DNA of 10,986 nucleotides. Origin: an uncultured Clostridia bacterium. GTDB taxonomy: Bacteria > Bacillota > Clostridia > Oscillospirales > Oscillospiraceae. The notes under the pieces were generated by a model, which made no database searches, had not been told where the DNA came from, and was given only the letters and a program-made list of their open reading frames with translations. A program made the translations under genes and the position numbers. The stretch covers positions 1 through 10,986 of the forward strand of contig CANDEH010000081.1 of assembly GCA_947383645.1 (NCBI GenBank). The letters run 5' to 3'. The stretch's first letter is position 1. Every line of letters starts with the position of its first letter. Below are positions 1 through 5,376 of the stretch, in pieces.

Positions 1-2
1 TC

Positions 3-377
3 CCTATGAGTGAGCCGGTCTATCAGGCGTTTAAGCGTGTGCTGAAGAACCGGGGGAAGAAAGCCACCATTACGGTGGACGGCTACACAAACTTCCTGTT
101 TCTCAAAAAGGACGGGACGCCGAAAGTGGGCATGAACTATAACGCCGTGATTACGGGCCTTGTGAAAAAGTACAACAAGCATCACAAGGAACAGTTGCCC
201 AACATCACCCCGCACTCCCTCCGACACACGTTCTGCACCCGTATGGCAAACGCCGGTATGAATCCCAAAGCGTTGCAGTACATCATGGGCCACGCCAATA
301 TCACCATGACGCTGGACTATTACACCCATGTTGACGCCTGTTCCGTAAAGGCAGAGATGGAGCGGCTGGCTGCGTAG
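3..377 (+). CDS. Tyrosine recombinase/integrase, C-terminal part (cut by window start)
   Basis: This is the catalytic half of a phage/ICE-type tyrosine recombinase, which cuts and rejoins DNA at attachment sites. The reading frame is open to the left edge, so the gene begins outside the window; the ATG at 6 is probably internal. Numbering from that ATG, the motif HSLRH carries His70 and Arg73, GHANI carries His96, and LDYYTHV carries the probable nucleophile Tyr106. The first catalytic arginine and the N-terminal SAM-like and arm-binding domains lie upstream and are not seen. The G+C content is clearly lower than in the chromosomal genes to the right, and the gene reads toward the nearby composition change. 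Both fit an integrase at the end of an integrative conjugative element or prophage. The family is secure; the element type cannot be read from this fragment. Confidence 0.93.
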   Translation, partial: PMSEPVYQAFKRVLKNRGKKATITVDGYTNFLFLKKDGTPKVGMNYNAVITGLVKKYNKHHKEQLPNITPHSLRHTFCTRMANAGMNPKALQYIMGHANITMTLDYYTHVDACSVKAEMERLAA

Positions 378-409
378 TAAAAAAGGAAGTGAAAGGCCGC
401 TTTTACTAC
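374..409 (+). terminator. Inverted repeat at integrase stop, possible weak terminator
   Basis: The 9-base arms GTAGTAAAA (374-382) and TTTTACTAC (401-409) are perfect complements around an 18-base loop and include the integrase stop codon. A competing stem, GGAAGT (385-390) with ACTTCC (408-413), overlaps it. No proper U-run follows, so termination is only a possibility. The arms may instead be recombinase or accessory-protein sites near the element end. Confidence 0.35.
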
Positions 410-551
410 TTCCGTACTACGTTTCAGCGCAAAGTCACGCCGGGATACGCCGAGATATGCGAATAACTCTCCCAAGCGGCAAATGGCGGAAACGCCTGAA
501 AATCAAGGCTTTGCCACCATTTGCCGAGTTACATAAGGTTAGGGCTGAAAA
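410..551. other. Noncoding terminus of the mobile element
   Basis: No gene was seen between the integrase and the HPr-like gene. The stretch has the position expected of the attachment-site-proximal end of an integrated element. It contains loosely repeated units ATACGC (436-441) and ATATGC (448-453) and the inverted repeat at 478-525. The exact att core cannot be fixed without an empty-site sequence. Confidence 0.4.
478..525. repeat. Inverted repeat with nested GAAA-tetraloop hairpin
   Basis: GGCAAATGG (478-486) is a perfect inverted copy of CCATTTGCC (517-525). Overlapping the left arm is a small perfect hairpin, GGCG (485-488), GAAA (489-492), CGCC (493-496), which has a GNRA-type tetraloop. 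The position, between the integrase stop and the composition change, suggests a recombination or accessory-factor site, but an RNA role cannot be excluded. Confidence 0.5.
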
Positions 552-800
552 TTGCAAAATGTTACTGTAAAATTCCACTGGATTCCCAACATGTGCAAGT
601 TTCTGGAGATGGCCGCAAGGAGCTGCGGAGAGGTGCTCCTGGACCTGCCCGACGGCAGCCGGGCGGACCTGAAGCGGGACGGCACCGCCCGTCAGCTCCT
701 GGGGATGCTCCAGCCGGGGGAGACGGGCCTCCGCGTGCGCCTCAGCGACCGGGGGGATATGGCGGCGTTCATGCGCTACATGAGCGAGGCGGCGCTATAA
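552..800 (+). CDS. HPr-like (PTS phosphocarrier-fold) protein
   Basis: An 82-residue product with the length and pattern of the HPr fold: an N-terminal strand (VTVKF), a helix (NMCKFLEMAARS), a strand (EVLLDL), the segment DGSRADLK before a RQLLGML helix like HPr's LKSIMGVM, and a C-terminal helix after LRVRL. The active-site motif HARPA of true HPr is absent. HWIP at residues 9-12 may align with it, but the conserved Arg would be Ile, so phosphotransfer is doubtful and a non-catalytic HPr-like role is more likely. The start is TTG at 552, just after an in-frame TGA (546-548), with a weak AGGG site (541-544) 7 bases upstream. The first ~15 codons are A+T-richer than the rest, so the 5' end may have been supplied or altered by the neighbouring element. 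The gene ends shortly before a strong terminator. Confidence 0.72.
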   Translation: MQNVTVKFHWIPNMCKFLEMAARSCGEVLLDLPDGSRADLKRDGTARQLLGMLQPGETGLRVRLSDRGDMAAFMRYMSEAAL

Positions 801-802
801 AT

Positions 803-853
803 CCACAAAAGAGGGGAGCCGCCGCAGAATGCGGCGGCTCCCCTCTTTTGTGG
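803..853 (+). terminator. Strong hairpin terminator after the HPr-like gene
   Basis: A perfect 24-bp stem (803-826 with 830-853) closes on a 3-base GAA loop, starting 2 bases after the stop codon. The G+C-rich core is flanked by AAAA on the left and TTTT on the right, so it could stop transcription from both strands. The T-run is only four bases and part of the stem. Confidence 0.82.
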
Positions 854-858
854 GGGGG

Positions 859-996
859 TGCGCTGCGCTCCATGCACTCGCTGCGCTCGCACACTCCGCT
901 CCGCGAGAGGTATTTTTGTCGAAAACGCGGTTTCCGACAAAAATAATTGCAATTTATTTCGCCGCTGCGGCGGCGAAACTCTGCCGAGGGCTTTTG
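859..996 (+). repeat. Dispersed structured repeat, copy A (upstream of the response regulator)
   Basis: 138 bases that match copy B (1812-1969) end to end, apart from one missing 18-base tandem unit and one fewer base pair in a stem. Two hairpins are visible. Stem 1 is ATTTTTGTCG (912-921) with CGACAAAAAT (935-944), extendable by T911-A945, with an inner AAAC/GTTT stem and GCG loop. Stem 2 is TTTCGCCGC (957-965) with GCGGCGAAA (970-978), loop TGCG. A conserved tail, CTCTGCCGAGGGCTTTTG, follows. It lies between the HPr terminator and the response-regulator promoter and has no coding potential of its own. It could be a nonautonomous hairpin element or an RNA structure; the two-copy comparison strongly supports the fold, not the function. 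Confidence 0.85.
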
Positions 997-1026
997 ATGT
1001 TTATAAAAGGCCGCCGCAAAAAAACT

Positions 1027-1058
1027 CCCCGCCCCCTGTTGCCATTTTGATGGCGGGG
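1027..1058. promoter_or_regulatory. Inverted repeat around the response-regulator -35, possible operator
   Basis: CCCCGCC (1027-1033) is complementary to GGCGGGG (1052-1058), with the putative -35 box in the loop and the right arm inside the -35/-10 spacer. This is where a repressor or autoregulating response regulator could bind. OmpR-type regulators more often use direct repeats, so the link to the adjacent regulator is only a guess. Confidence 0.35.
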
Positions 1059-1067
1059 GACTATACT
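1039..1067 (+). promoter_or_regulatory. Sigma-A-like promoter of the response regulator
   Basis: -35 TTGCCA (1039-1044) and -10 TATACT (1062-1067) are separated by exactly 17 bases. Transcription would start near 1074, giving a leader of about 32 bases before the TTG start codon at 1106. The promoter lies downstream of repeat copy A, so a transcript from it would not contain that repeat. Confidence 0.7.
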
Positions 1068-1105
1068 ATAGGAACGCAAGCAGACCGCAGAGGGGGCGAT
1101 GGTAC

Positions 1106-1759
1106 TTGATCCGCATACTGGTCGTGGAGGACGAGAAGCCCATCTCCAACCTGATCCGCCTGAGCCTCTCCAAGGAGGGCTACCACTGCACCTGCGCCTT
1201 TGACGGCGCGGAGGCGGCGGACATCCTGGAGCGGGAGAGCTTCGATCTGATCCTTCTGGACGTGATGCTTCCGGAGGTGGACGGGTTTGAGCTGATGGAG
1301 TACATACGCCCCCTGGAGATCCCGGTGATCTTCCTGACGGCCAGGGACGACGTGGCCGACCGGGTGAAGGGCCTGCGCCTGGGGGCGGAGGACTACATCG
1401 GCAAGCCATTTGCCATTGCGGAGCTTCTGGCCCGCATCGACGTGGTCCTCCGGCGGTACCAGAAGTGTGACATGGTCCTCACCGCGGCGGGCCTTACCAT
1501 CGACACCGGCTCCATGCAGGTCTGGCGGGAGGGCCGGGAGATCGCCCTCACCCGGACGGAGTACGAGCTGCTGCTCCTCTTTGTGCGCAACCCCCGCCGG
1601 GCGCTGTACCGGGAGACCATCTACGAGCGGGTCTGGGGCGGGGAGTACCCCTACGGCAGCAAGGCCGTGGACATCCACGTCCAGCGCCTGCGGAAGAAGG
1701 TAGGATGGGAAAAGGAACTGCGGGCTGTGAACAAGGTGGGCTATCGGCTCGAAGCCTGA
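1106..1759 (+). CDS. OmpR/PhoB-family response regulator
   Basis: A 217-residue DNA-binding response regulator, the usual length for the family. The receiver domain (about 1-118) has the acidic pair E8/D9, phospho-acceptor D52 in LLDVMLP, switch residue T78 and K100 in the GKPF motif. The winged-helix domain (about 124-217) includes LTRTEYELLLLF, the recognition-helix segment SKAVDIHVQRLRKK and a terminal VGYRLEA. The chosen start is TTG with AGGGGG at 1091-1096 nine bases upstream; an ATG at 1099 is in another frame. The kinase that follows is the expected phospho-donor, though 229 bases containing repeat B separate them. A VanR-like or generic envelope regulator is plausible from the carboxypeptidase nearby; the target genes cannot be deduced. 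Confidence 0.95.
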   Translation: MIRILVVEDEKPISNLIRLSLSKEGYHCTCAFDGAEAADILERESFDLILLDVMLPEVDGFELMEYIRPLEIPVIFLTARDDVADRVKGLRLGAEDYIGKPFAIAELLARIDVVLRRYQKCDMVLTAAGLTIDTGSMQVWREGREIALTRTEYELLLLFVRNPRRALYRETIYERVWGGEYPYGSKAVDIHVQRLRKKVGWEKELRAVNKVGYRLEA

Positions 1760-1805
1760 CGGCTTCGAGCTCGCTTGAAACCCGCTTCGCTGGGCTTTCA
1801 AGCGA
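1747..1805 (+). repeat. Two back-to-back hairpins at the response-regulator stop
   Basis: GCTCGAAGCC (1747-1756) pairs perfectly with GGCTTCGAGC (1761-1770); its 4-base loop contains the TGA stop. Immediately after, TCGCTTGAAA (1771-1780) pairs with TTTCAAGCGA (1796-1805), extended inward by CCC/GGG with one bulged C. There is no U-run, so a classical terminator is unlikely. The structure could stabilise the 3' end of the regulator mRNA, attenuate reading into the kinase, or be the left end of the inserted repeat B, which starts 7 bases later. Copy A lacks it. Confidence 0.7.
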
Positions 1806-1811
1806 AAAGGT

Positions 1812-1969
1812 TGCGCTGCGCTCCATGCACTCGCTGCGCTCCATGCACTCGCTGCGCTCGCACACTCCGCTCCGCGAGAAGTATTTTTGCCGAAAACGCG
1901 GTTTCCGGCAAAAATGATTGCAATTTATTTCGCGGCTTGCGAGCCGCGAAACTCTGCCGAGGGCTTTTG
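1812..1969 (+). repeat. Dispersed structured repeat, copy B (between regulator and kinase genes)
   Basis: 158 bases homologous to copy A (859-996). Stem 1 is ATTTTTGCCG (1883-1892) with CGGCAAAAAT (1906-1915). Stem 2 is TTTCGCGGCT (1928-1937) with AGCCGCGAAA (1942-1951), loop TGCG, one base pair longer than in A. The changes relative to A preserve pairing: T919-A937 becomes C1890-G1908, C963-G972 becomes G1934-C1945, and T911-A945 becomes T1882.G1916. The copy ends 19 bases before the kinase start, so any transcript from the regulator promoter into the kinase carries it. It lies in the same orientation as the downstream gene, as copy A does. Confidence 0.88.
1815..1868 (+). repeat. 18-base tandem units in repeat copy B
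   Basis: The unit GCTGCGCTCCATGCACTC occurs twice without change (1815-1832, 1833-1850), followed by a diverged unit, GCTGCGCTCGCACACTCC (1851-1868). Copy A has only one intact unit plus the diverged one. The difference looks like slippage or unequal recombination after the two copies separated. Confidence 0.85.
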
Positions 1970-1988
1970 TATTGATTGAGGGCCGACT

Positions 1989-3392
1989 ATGAGATTTCGC
2001 GTGAAGCTGACGCTTTGTATGCTCTCCCTTCTCTCCCTGCTCTTCGGGGTGGGGGGGAGCCTGCTGATCTCCGGGTTCTTTCGGGACAGCCTCCAGCGGG
2101 AGAAGGACGCCGCCTTCGCCTCCTACCGGATGGTCTGGGGGGCGATGCAGATTGTCAGCGGCATGGACCCCTACATGGCCCCGGAGGAGATGGTCCCGGC
2201 GGTGCAGCAGCTGGACACCCAGAACAGCGCCGCCTGGGCCGCCCTGCGCCTCACCACCGAGGAGGGCGTGCTCTACGAGTCCGAGGGGGCCCGGGCCTAC
2301 CTGGGGGCGGACCTGGGCCGGCCGGCGCCGGGGGCCTGCCTGCTGCGGATTCTGCCGGGGCAGGCCGGCCGGCGCTGTCTGGTGCTCTCCGGGGCGGTGA
2401 CCGCCTCCGGCCACACCCTCTACCTCTACACCGTCCACGACATCACCGCCCTTTACACCACCCGCAGCGGCCAGCAGCAGGTGTACCTGCGGGTGTTCTT
2501 GGTGCTCCTGATACTGTGCGCGGCGGCGGCCTACCCCCTGGCCAAGGTGCTCACCCGGCCCCTGACGGCCCTGTCCCTGGCCTCCCGGGCCATCGCCTCC
2601 GGGGACTACGCCAGCCGGGTGAACCTCCCCGGCGAGGACGAGGTGGCCGCTGTGGCCGCCGACTTCGACCGGATGGCCGAGGCCATGGAGGGCACCGTAT
2701 CCGCCCTGCGGGAGGCGGCGGAGCGCCGGGAGCGGTTCGTGGGCAGCTTTGCCCACGAGATGAAGACCCCCATGACCTCCCTGATCGGCTACGCCCAGCT
2801 CCTCCGGGGCGGCACCCTCACCGAGAGCGAGCAGGCGGAGGCCGCGGACTACATCTACTCCGAGGGCCGGCGCTTAGAGAACCTCTCCCGGCGGCTGCTG
2901 GAGCTCCTGGACCTCCGACAGGGGGGCGTGGCCCTCACGGCGGTGCGTCCGGCGGACCTGGCCGGGGAGATGGCGGACCGCCTGCGCCCCATCTACGCCC
3001 AGCGGGGCGTGACATTGCGCCTGCGGTGCGAGGAGGGACGGTGCCTTCTGGAGCCGGAGCTGACCCGGGCGCTGCTCCTGAACCTTCTGGACAACGCCGT
3101 GAAGTCCATGGACCGGGGGGGCCGGATTCGGCTCACCGTGGACATGCTCCCCGACGGCTGCCGCATCGCCGTGGCCGACCAGGGCCGGGGCATCCCGGCG
3201 GAGGCCCTAAAGCACCTCACCGAGGAGTTCTACCGGGTGGACAAGGCCCGCTCCCGGGCCCAGGGGGGCTTTGGCCTGGGCCTGACGCTGTGCCGGGAGA
3301 TCGCGGAGGTCCACAACGGGTCCCTGCGCTTTGAAAACCGCCCCGGCGGCGGCGCGGTGGTCACCGCGGAGCTGAGAGGGGGGCGGCCATGA
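1989..3392 (+). CDS. Membrane sensor histidine kinase
   Basis: A 467-residue HAMP-type sensor kinase, the presumed partner of the response regulator upstream. Membrane segments at about 8-30 and 166-184 bracket an extracytoplasmic sensor region of about 135 residues with no motif I recognise. HAMP-like sequence covers about 185-240. The dimerisation/phosphoacceptor box FAHEMKTPMTSL contains His256. The ATP-binding domain has the N box with Asn369 (LLNLLDNA), the G1 box DQGRGIP (397-403), the F-box-like EEFYRVDKAR and the G2 box GGFGLGL (426-432). The ATG at 1989 has GAGGG (1978-1982) six bases upstream. The 3' end overlaps the next gene by 4 bases (ATGA), indicating translational coupling. 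The signal sensed is unknown; the neighbouring carboxypeptidase makes an envelope cue plausible. Confidence 0.95.
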   Translation: MRFRVKLTLCMLSLLSLLFGVGGSLLISGFFRDSLQREKDAAFASYRMVWGAMQIVSGMDPYMAPEEMVPAVQQLDTQNSAAWAALRLTTEEGVLYESEGARAYLGADLGRPAPGACLLRILPGQAGRRCLVLSGAVTASGHTLYLYTVHDITALYTTRSGQQQVYLRVFLVLLILCAAAAYPLAKVLTRPLTALSLASRAIASGDYASRVNLPGEDEVAAVAADFDRMAEAMEGTVSALREAAERRERFVGSFAHEMKTPMTSLIGYAQLLRGGTLTESEQAEAADYIYSEGRRLENLSRRLLELLDLRQGGVALTAVRPADLAGEMADRLRPIYAQRGVTLRLRCEEGRCLLEPELTRALLLNLLDNAVKSMDRGGRIRLTVDMLPDGCRIAVADQGRGIPAEALKHLTEEFYRVDKARSRAQGGFGLGLTLCREIAEVHNGSLRFENRPGGGAVVTAELRGGRP

Positions 3393-4204
3393 ATCGAACC
3401 CTTTTGCAGCGCCTCCTCTGGCTGGCTCTGACGGCCCTGCTGGTCCTCACCGGGGCCGCCCTGCCCTTCGCCGCCGTGTGGCTCCAGGACGCCGCCGGGG
3501 AGGAGAGGACGGAGCTGCGCTCCTTCGAGGCGGTACAGCTGAGTCTCCGGCAGGAGCTGGAGGTGGGACAGGTGCTCCGACTGCTCTCCGGCAGCGTGGA
3601 GGGCAGCGGCTGGAACACCGGGGAGCGGGGCGGTACCACCTGGATTGAGTGGCAGAGCGGCACCTGCCTCACCCAGGAGGGAGTGGAAAAGACGGTGCTG
3701 GGCCTCCTGGATCAGATGTCTGCGGAGGGTATGCTCCGCCAGCCCTCCGCGGACTGGACGTGGACGCTGCGCTGCCATATGAACCCCAACCTGGTGGTCT
3801 CCGGCAGCATTCGGGACCTGTCCGCGGTGATCTGGACCGTCTCCTGGGAGCTGGTGCCGGCGGAGGACGCTGAGCTCCCCGAGAGCGCCGCCTACGTGGA
3901 CCAGGCGGTCCATGGTTCCATGTACATCGACGACGCCACCGGACAGATGGTGGGCATGGTGATCCCCGTCTCCAACTACTGGAAGAAACTGAGCCTCACA
4001 GAGCGCATGAAGATCACCATTGGCTTTTTGGAGGGGTACTACGGCATGGATATCCGGGAGGTGGAGGAGATCGCCTTCCCCGCCCAGGCCATAGGCCCGG
4101 AGGACGAATTCAGCGACCACATTCTCCGCTTCGACATGGGCGAACTGGGCCTGTGTGAAGTGGAGCTGATGCAGGACCGGTCCTGGGTCTACTTCAACGT
4201 CTGA
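3389..4204 (+). CDS. Membrane-anchored protein of unknown function coupled to the kinase
   Basis: A 271-residue protein I do not recognise. A short basic N-terminus (MNRTLLQR) is followed by one hydrophobic segment at about 9-32, so it is probably an anchored or secreted protein with the remaining ~240 residues outside the cell. No lipobox cysteine is apparent. The exterior part is acidic, Trp-rich in the middle (WIEWQSG, DWTWTL, WTVSWEL) and ends with the strand-like segment SWVYFNV. Its ATG lies inside the last codons of the kinase (4-base overlap), so the two are almost certainly co-translated. That arrangement is typical of accessory sensor or regulator proteins of two-component systems, such as YycH/YycI, but I see no sequence basis for homology with them. 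The function stays open. Confidence 0.82.
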   Translation: MNRTLLQRLLWLALTALLVLTGAALPFAAVWLQDAAGEERTELRSFEAVQLSLRQELEVGQVLRLLSGSVEGSGWNTGERGGTTWIEWQSGTCLTQEGVEKTVLGLLDQMSAEGMLRQPSADWTWTLRCHMNPNLVVSGSIRDLSAVIWTVSWELVPAEDAELPESAAYVDQAVHGSMYIDDATGQMVGMVIPVSNYWKKLSLTERMKITIGFLEGYYGMDIREVEEIAFPAQAIGPEDEFSDHILRFDMGELGLCEVELMQDRSWVYFNV

Positions 4205-4329
4205 CCCCGCCCCATCGAAAACAGAAATCCCCCGCCCCCTGCCCCCGCGCGCGGGACCTGGAAGCGGTGAATGTAAGTAAGAACCTGAGAGAAGATCAAC
4301 GGAAATCCACAGAACAGGAAGGTGTTTCC
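4205..4329. other. Spacer before the carboxypeptidase gene, with a 12-base palindrome
   Basis: This 125-base gap has a C-rich stretch, the perfect palindrome CCCGCGCGCGGG (4244-4255), and an AGGAAGG ribosome site (4316-4322). The 12-mer CCCCGCCCCCTG at 4230-4241 also occurs at 1027-1038, near the response-regulator promoter. No convincing -35/-10 pair or terminator was found, so the carboxypeptidase may be read through from the kinase operon. Confidence 0.45.
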
Positions 4330-5325
4330 ATGTACGAAAGAGACTACGACCAGACCACGACCCGCCGCCGTCCGGAGACCCGCCCGCCCCAGAGACGCCG
4401 CAGACGCCGTCGCCGCCGCCGGAACCTCGGCGGGCTGATTCTGACCTGCTTTGCGGTGCTTGTCGCCTCCGCCCTGCTCTACTCGGCGCTGCAAATGCCC
4501 CCGGACGACGCCGGGGACGCGGGGGATGCCGACCTGCCCGCCAAGGGCCAGGCGGTGATCCCCGTCTCCCTGTCCCAGGCCGGAGAGGGCGACCCTGACA
4601 CCCCGGACCAGGACGGCCCCGCCCCCCAGGTCCCGGAGGTCCCCTCCGGCTCCGGCGAGCCTGGGGAGCCCTCGGTCCGGCAGCCCGAAGACCCTCTGGC
4701 TCCCCAGGTGCCCCAACTCCCCGACGAGCCTCAGGAGCCCGGCGACGCCGTCAGTCCGGACGACTGGAATCTGATGCTGGTGAACCCCTGGCACGCCATG
4801 CCCAAGGACTATGACATCACCCTGGAGAAGCTCTCCAACGGCCACAGCGTGGACCAGCGGTGCTACGACGCCCTCCAGGACATGCTCAGCGCCTGCCGGG
4901 CGGCGGGCTTGCAGCCGATCATCTGCTCCTCCTACCGCACCTGGGACAAGCAGGAGTCGCTGTACCAGAACAAGGTGAACCGTCTTGTAAACCAGGGTCT
5001 CTCCCAGGCCGACGCCTTAGTGGAGGCGGGGAAGGTGGTGGCCGTCCCCGGTACCAGCGAGCACCAGCTGGGCCTGGCGGTGGACATCGTGGACGTGAAC
5101 AACCAGAACCTGGACGAGTCCCAGGAGAAGACCCAGGTGCAGAAGTGGCTGATGGAGCACAGCTACGAGTACGGCTTCATCCTCCGCTATCCCAACGAGA
5201 AGAGCGAGATCACAGGGATCATCTACGAGCCCTGGCACTACCGGTATGTGGGCGAGGAGGCCGCAAAGGCGATTTTTGACCAGGGGGTCTGCCTGGAGGA
5301 ATATCTGGACAGCCTGGCAAAATAG
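4330..5325 (+). CDS. M15B-family (VanY/LdcB-like) peptidoglycan carboxypeptidase, membrane-anchored
   Basis: A zinc carboxypeptidase expected to remove a terminal D-Ala from peptidoglycan stem peptides; D,D versus L,D specificity cannot be read from sequence. From the ATG at 4330 it has 331 residues: a basic cytoplasmic tail with ten consecutive arginines (22-31), one membrane segment (about 33-54), a Pro/Asp/Glu/Gln-rich linker (about 56-143) that could span the wall, and the catalytic domain (about 145-325). The motif SEHQLGLAVD supplies zinc ligands His245 and Asp252; EPWHYRYVG supplies catalytic Glu300 and ligand His303. SSYRTWDKQESLY matches the family's substrate-side region. The ATG has AGGAAGG seven bases upstream; a GTG at 4267 in the same frame lacks such a site. 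VanY in vancomycin-resistance clusters belongs to this family, but no vanH, ligase or vanX gene is present here, so resistance is not implied. Confidence 0.92.
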   Translation: MYERDYDQTTTRRRPETRPPQRRRRRRRRRRNLGGLILTCFAVLVASALLYSALQMPPDDAGDAGDADLPAKGQAVIPVSLSQAGEGDPDTPDQDGPAPQVPEVPSGSGEPGEPSVRQPEDPLAPQVPQLPDEPQEPGDAVSPDDWNLMLVNPWHAMPKDYDITLEKLSNGHSVDQRCYDALQDMLSACRAAGLQPIICSSYRTWDKQESLYQNKVNRLVNQGLSQADALVEAGKVVAVPGTSEHQLGLAVDIVDVNNQNLDESQEKTQVQKWLMEHSYEYGFILRYPNEKSEITGIIYEPWHYRYVGEEAAKAIFDQGVCLEEYLDSLAK

Positions 5326-5327
5326 GG

Positions 5328-5362
5328 CACAGGGCGCTGCAAAAGCAGCGCCCTGTGTTTTT
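5328..5362 (+). terminator. Rho-independent terminator of the carboxypeptidase gene
   Basis: A perfect 13-bp stem, CACAGGGCGCTGC (5328-5340) with GCAGCGCCCTGTG (5345-5357), has an AAAA loop and is followed by TTTTT (5358-5362). It starts 2 bases after the stop codon and sits between two convergent operons. Read on the other strand, the hairpin is followed by CCCTATTTT, so it may also weakly stop the mfd operon. Confidence 0.95.
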
Positions 5363-5376
5363 GCTTTCTCGCCCGT

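Noticed and set aside
511..539. Promoter TTGCCA with a TAAGGT -10 for the HPr-like gene
   Set aside because: The -10 matches consensus at only three positions and the start site would fall almost on the start codon.
1099..1101. ATG close upstream of the response regulator as an alternative start
   Set aside because: It is not in frame with the receiver domain; the in-frame TTG at 1106 gives the normal family N-terminus (MIRILVVEDE).
521..1109. Several short + strand frames through the terminator and repeat A
   Set aside because: They run across hairpins and repeat sequence, lack ribosome sites and encode low-complexity peptides; copy B encodes a similar string only because the DNA is repeated.
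1548..2756. Long - strand open frame across the regulator end, repeat B and kinase start
   Set aside because: It overlaps two confidently assigned genes and a noncoding repeat, and its product is compositionally biased with no recognisable motif.
1976..3334. Second + strand frame of 452 codons inside the kinase gene
   Set aside because: It is a frame-shadow of the kinase; the product is a Gly/Pro/Arg/Ala-rich string, whereas the other frame has all histidine-kinase boxes.
1106..5325. Vancomycin-resistance (van) operon
   Set aside because: A regulator, kinase and VanY-family enzyme are present, but there is no D-Ala-D-Lac/D-Ala-D-Ser ligase, dehydrogenase, VanX or racemase gene in the window; M15B enzymes are also ordinary wall enzymes.
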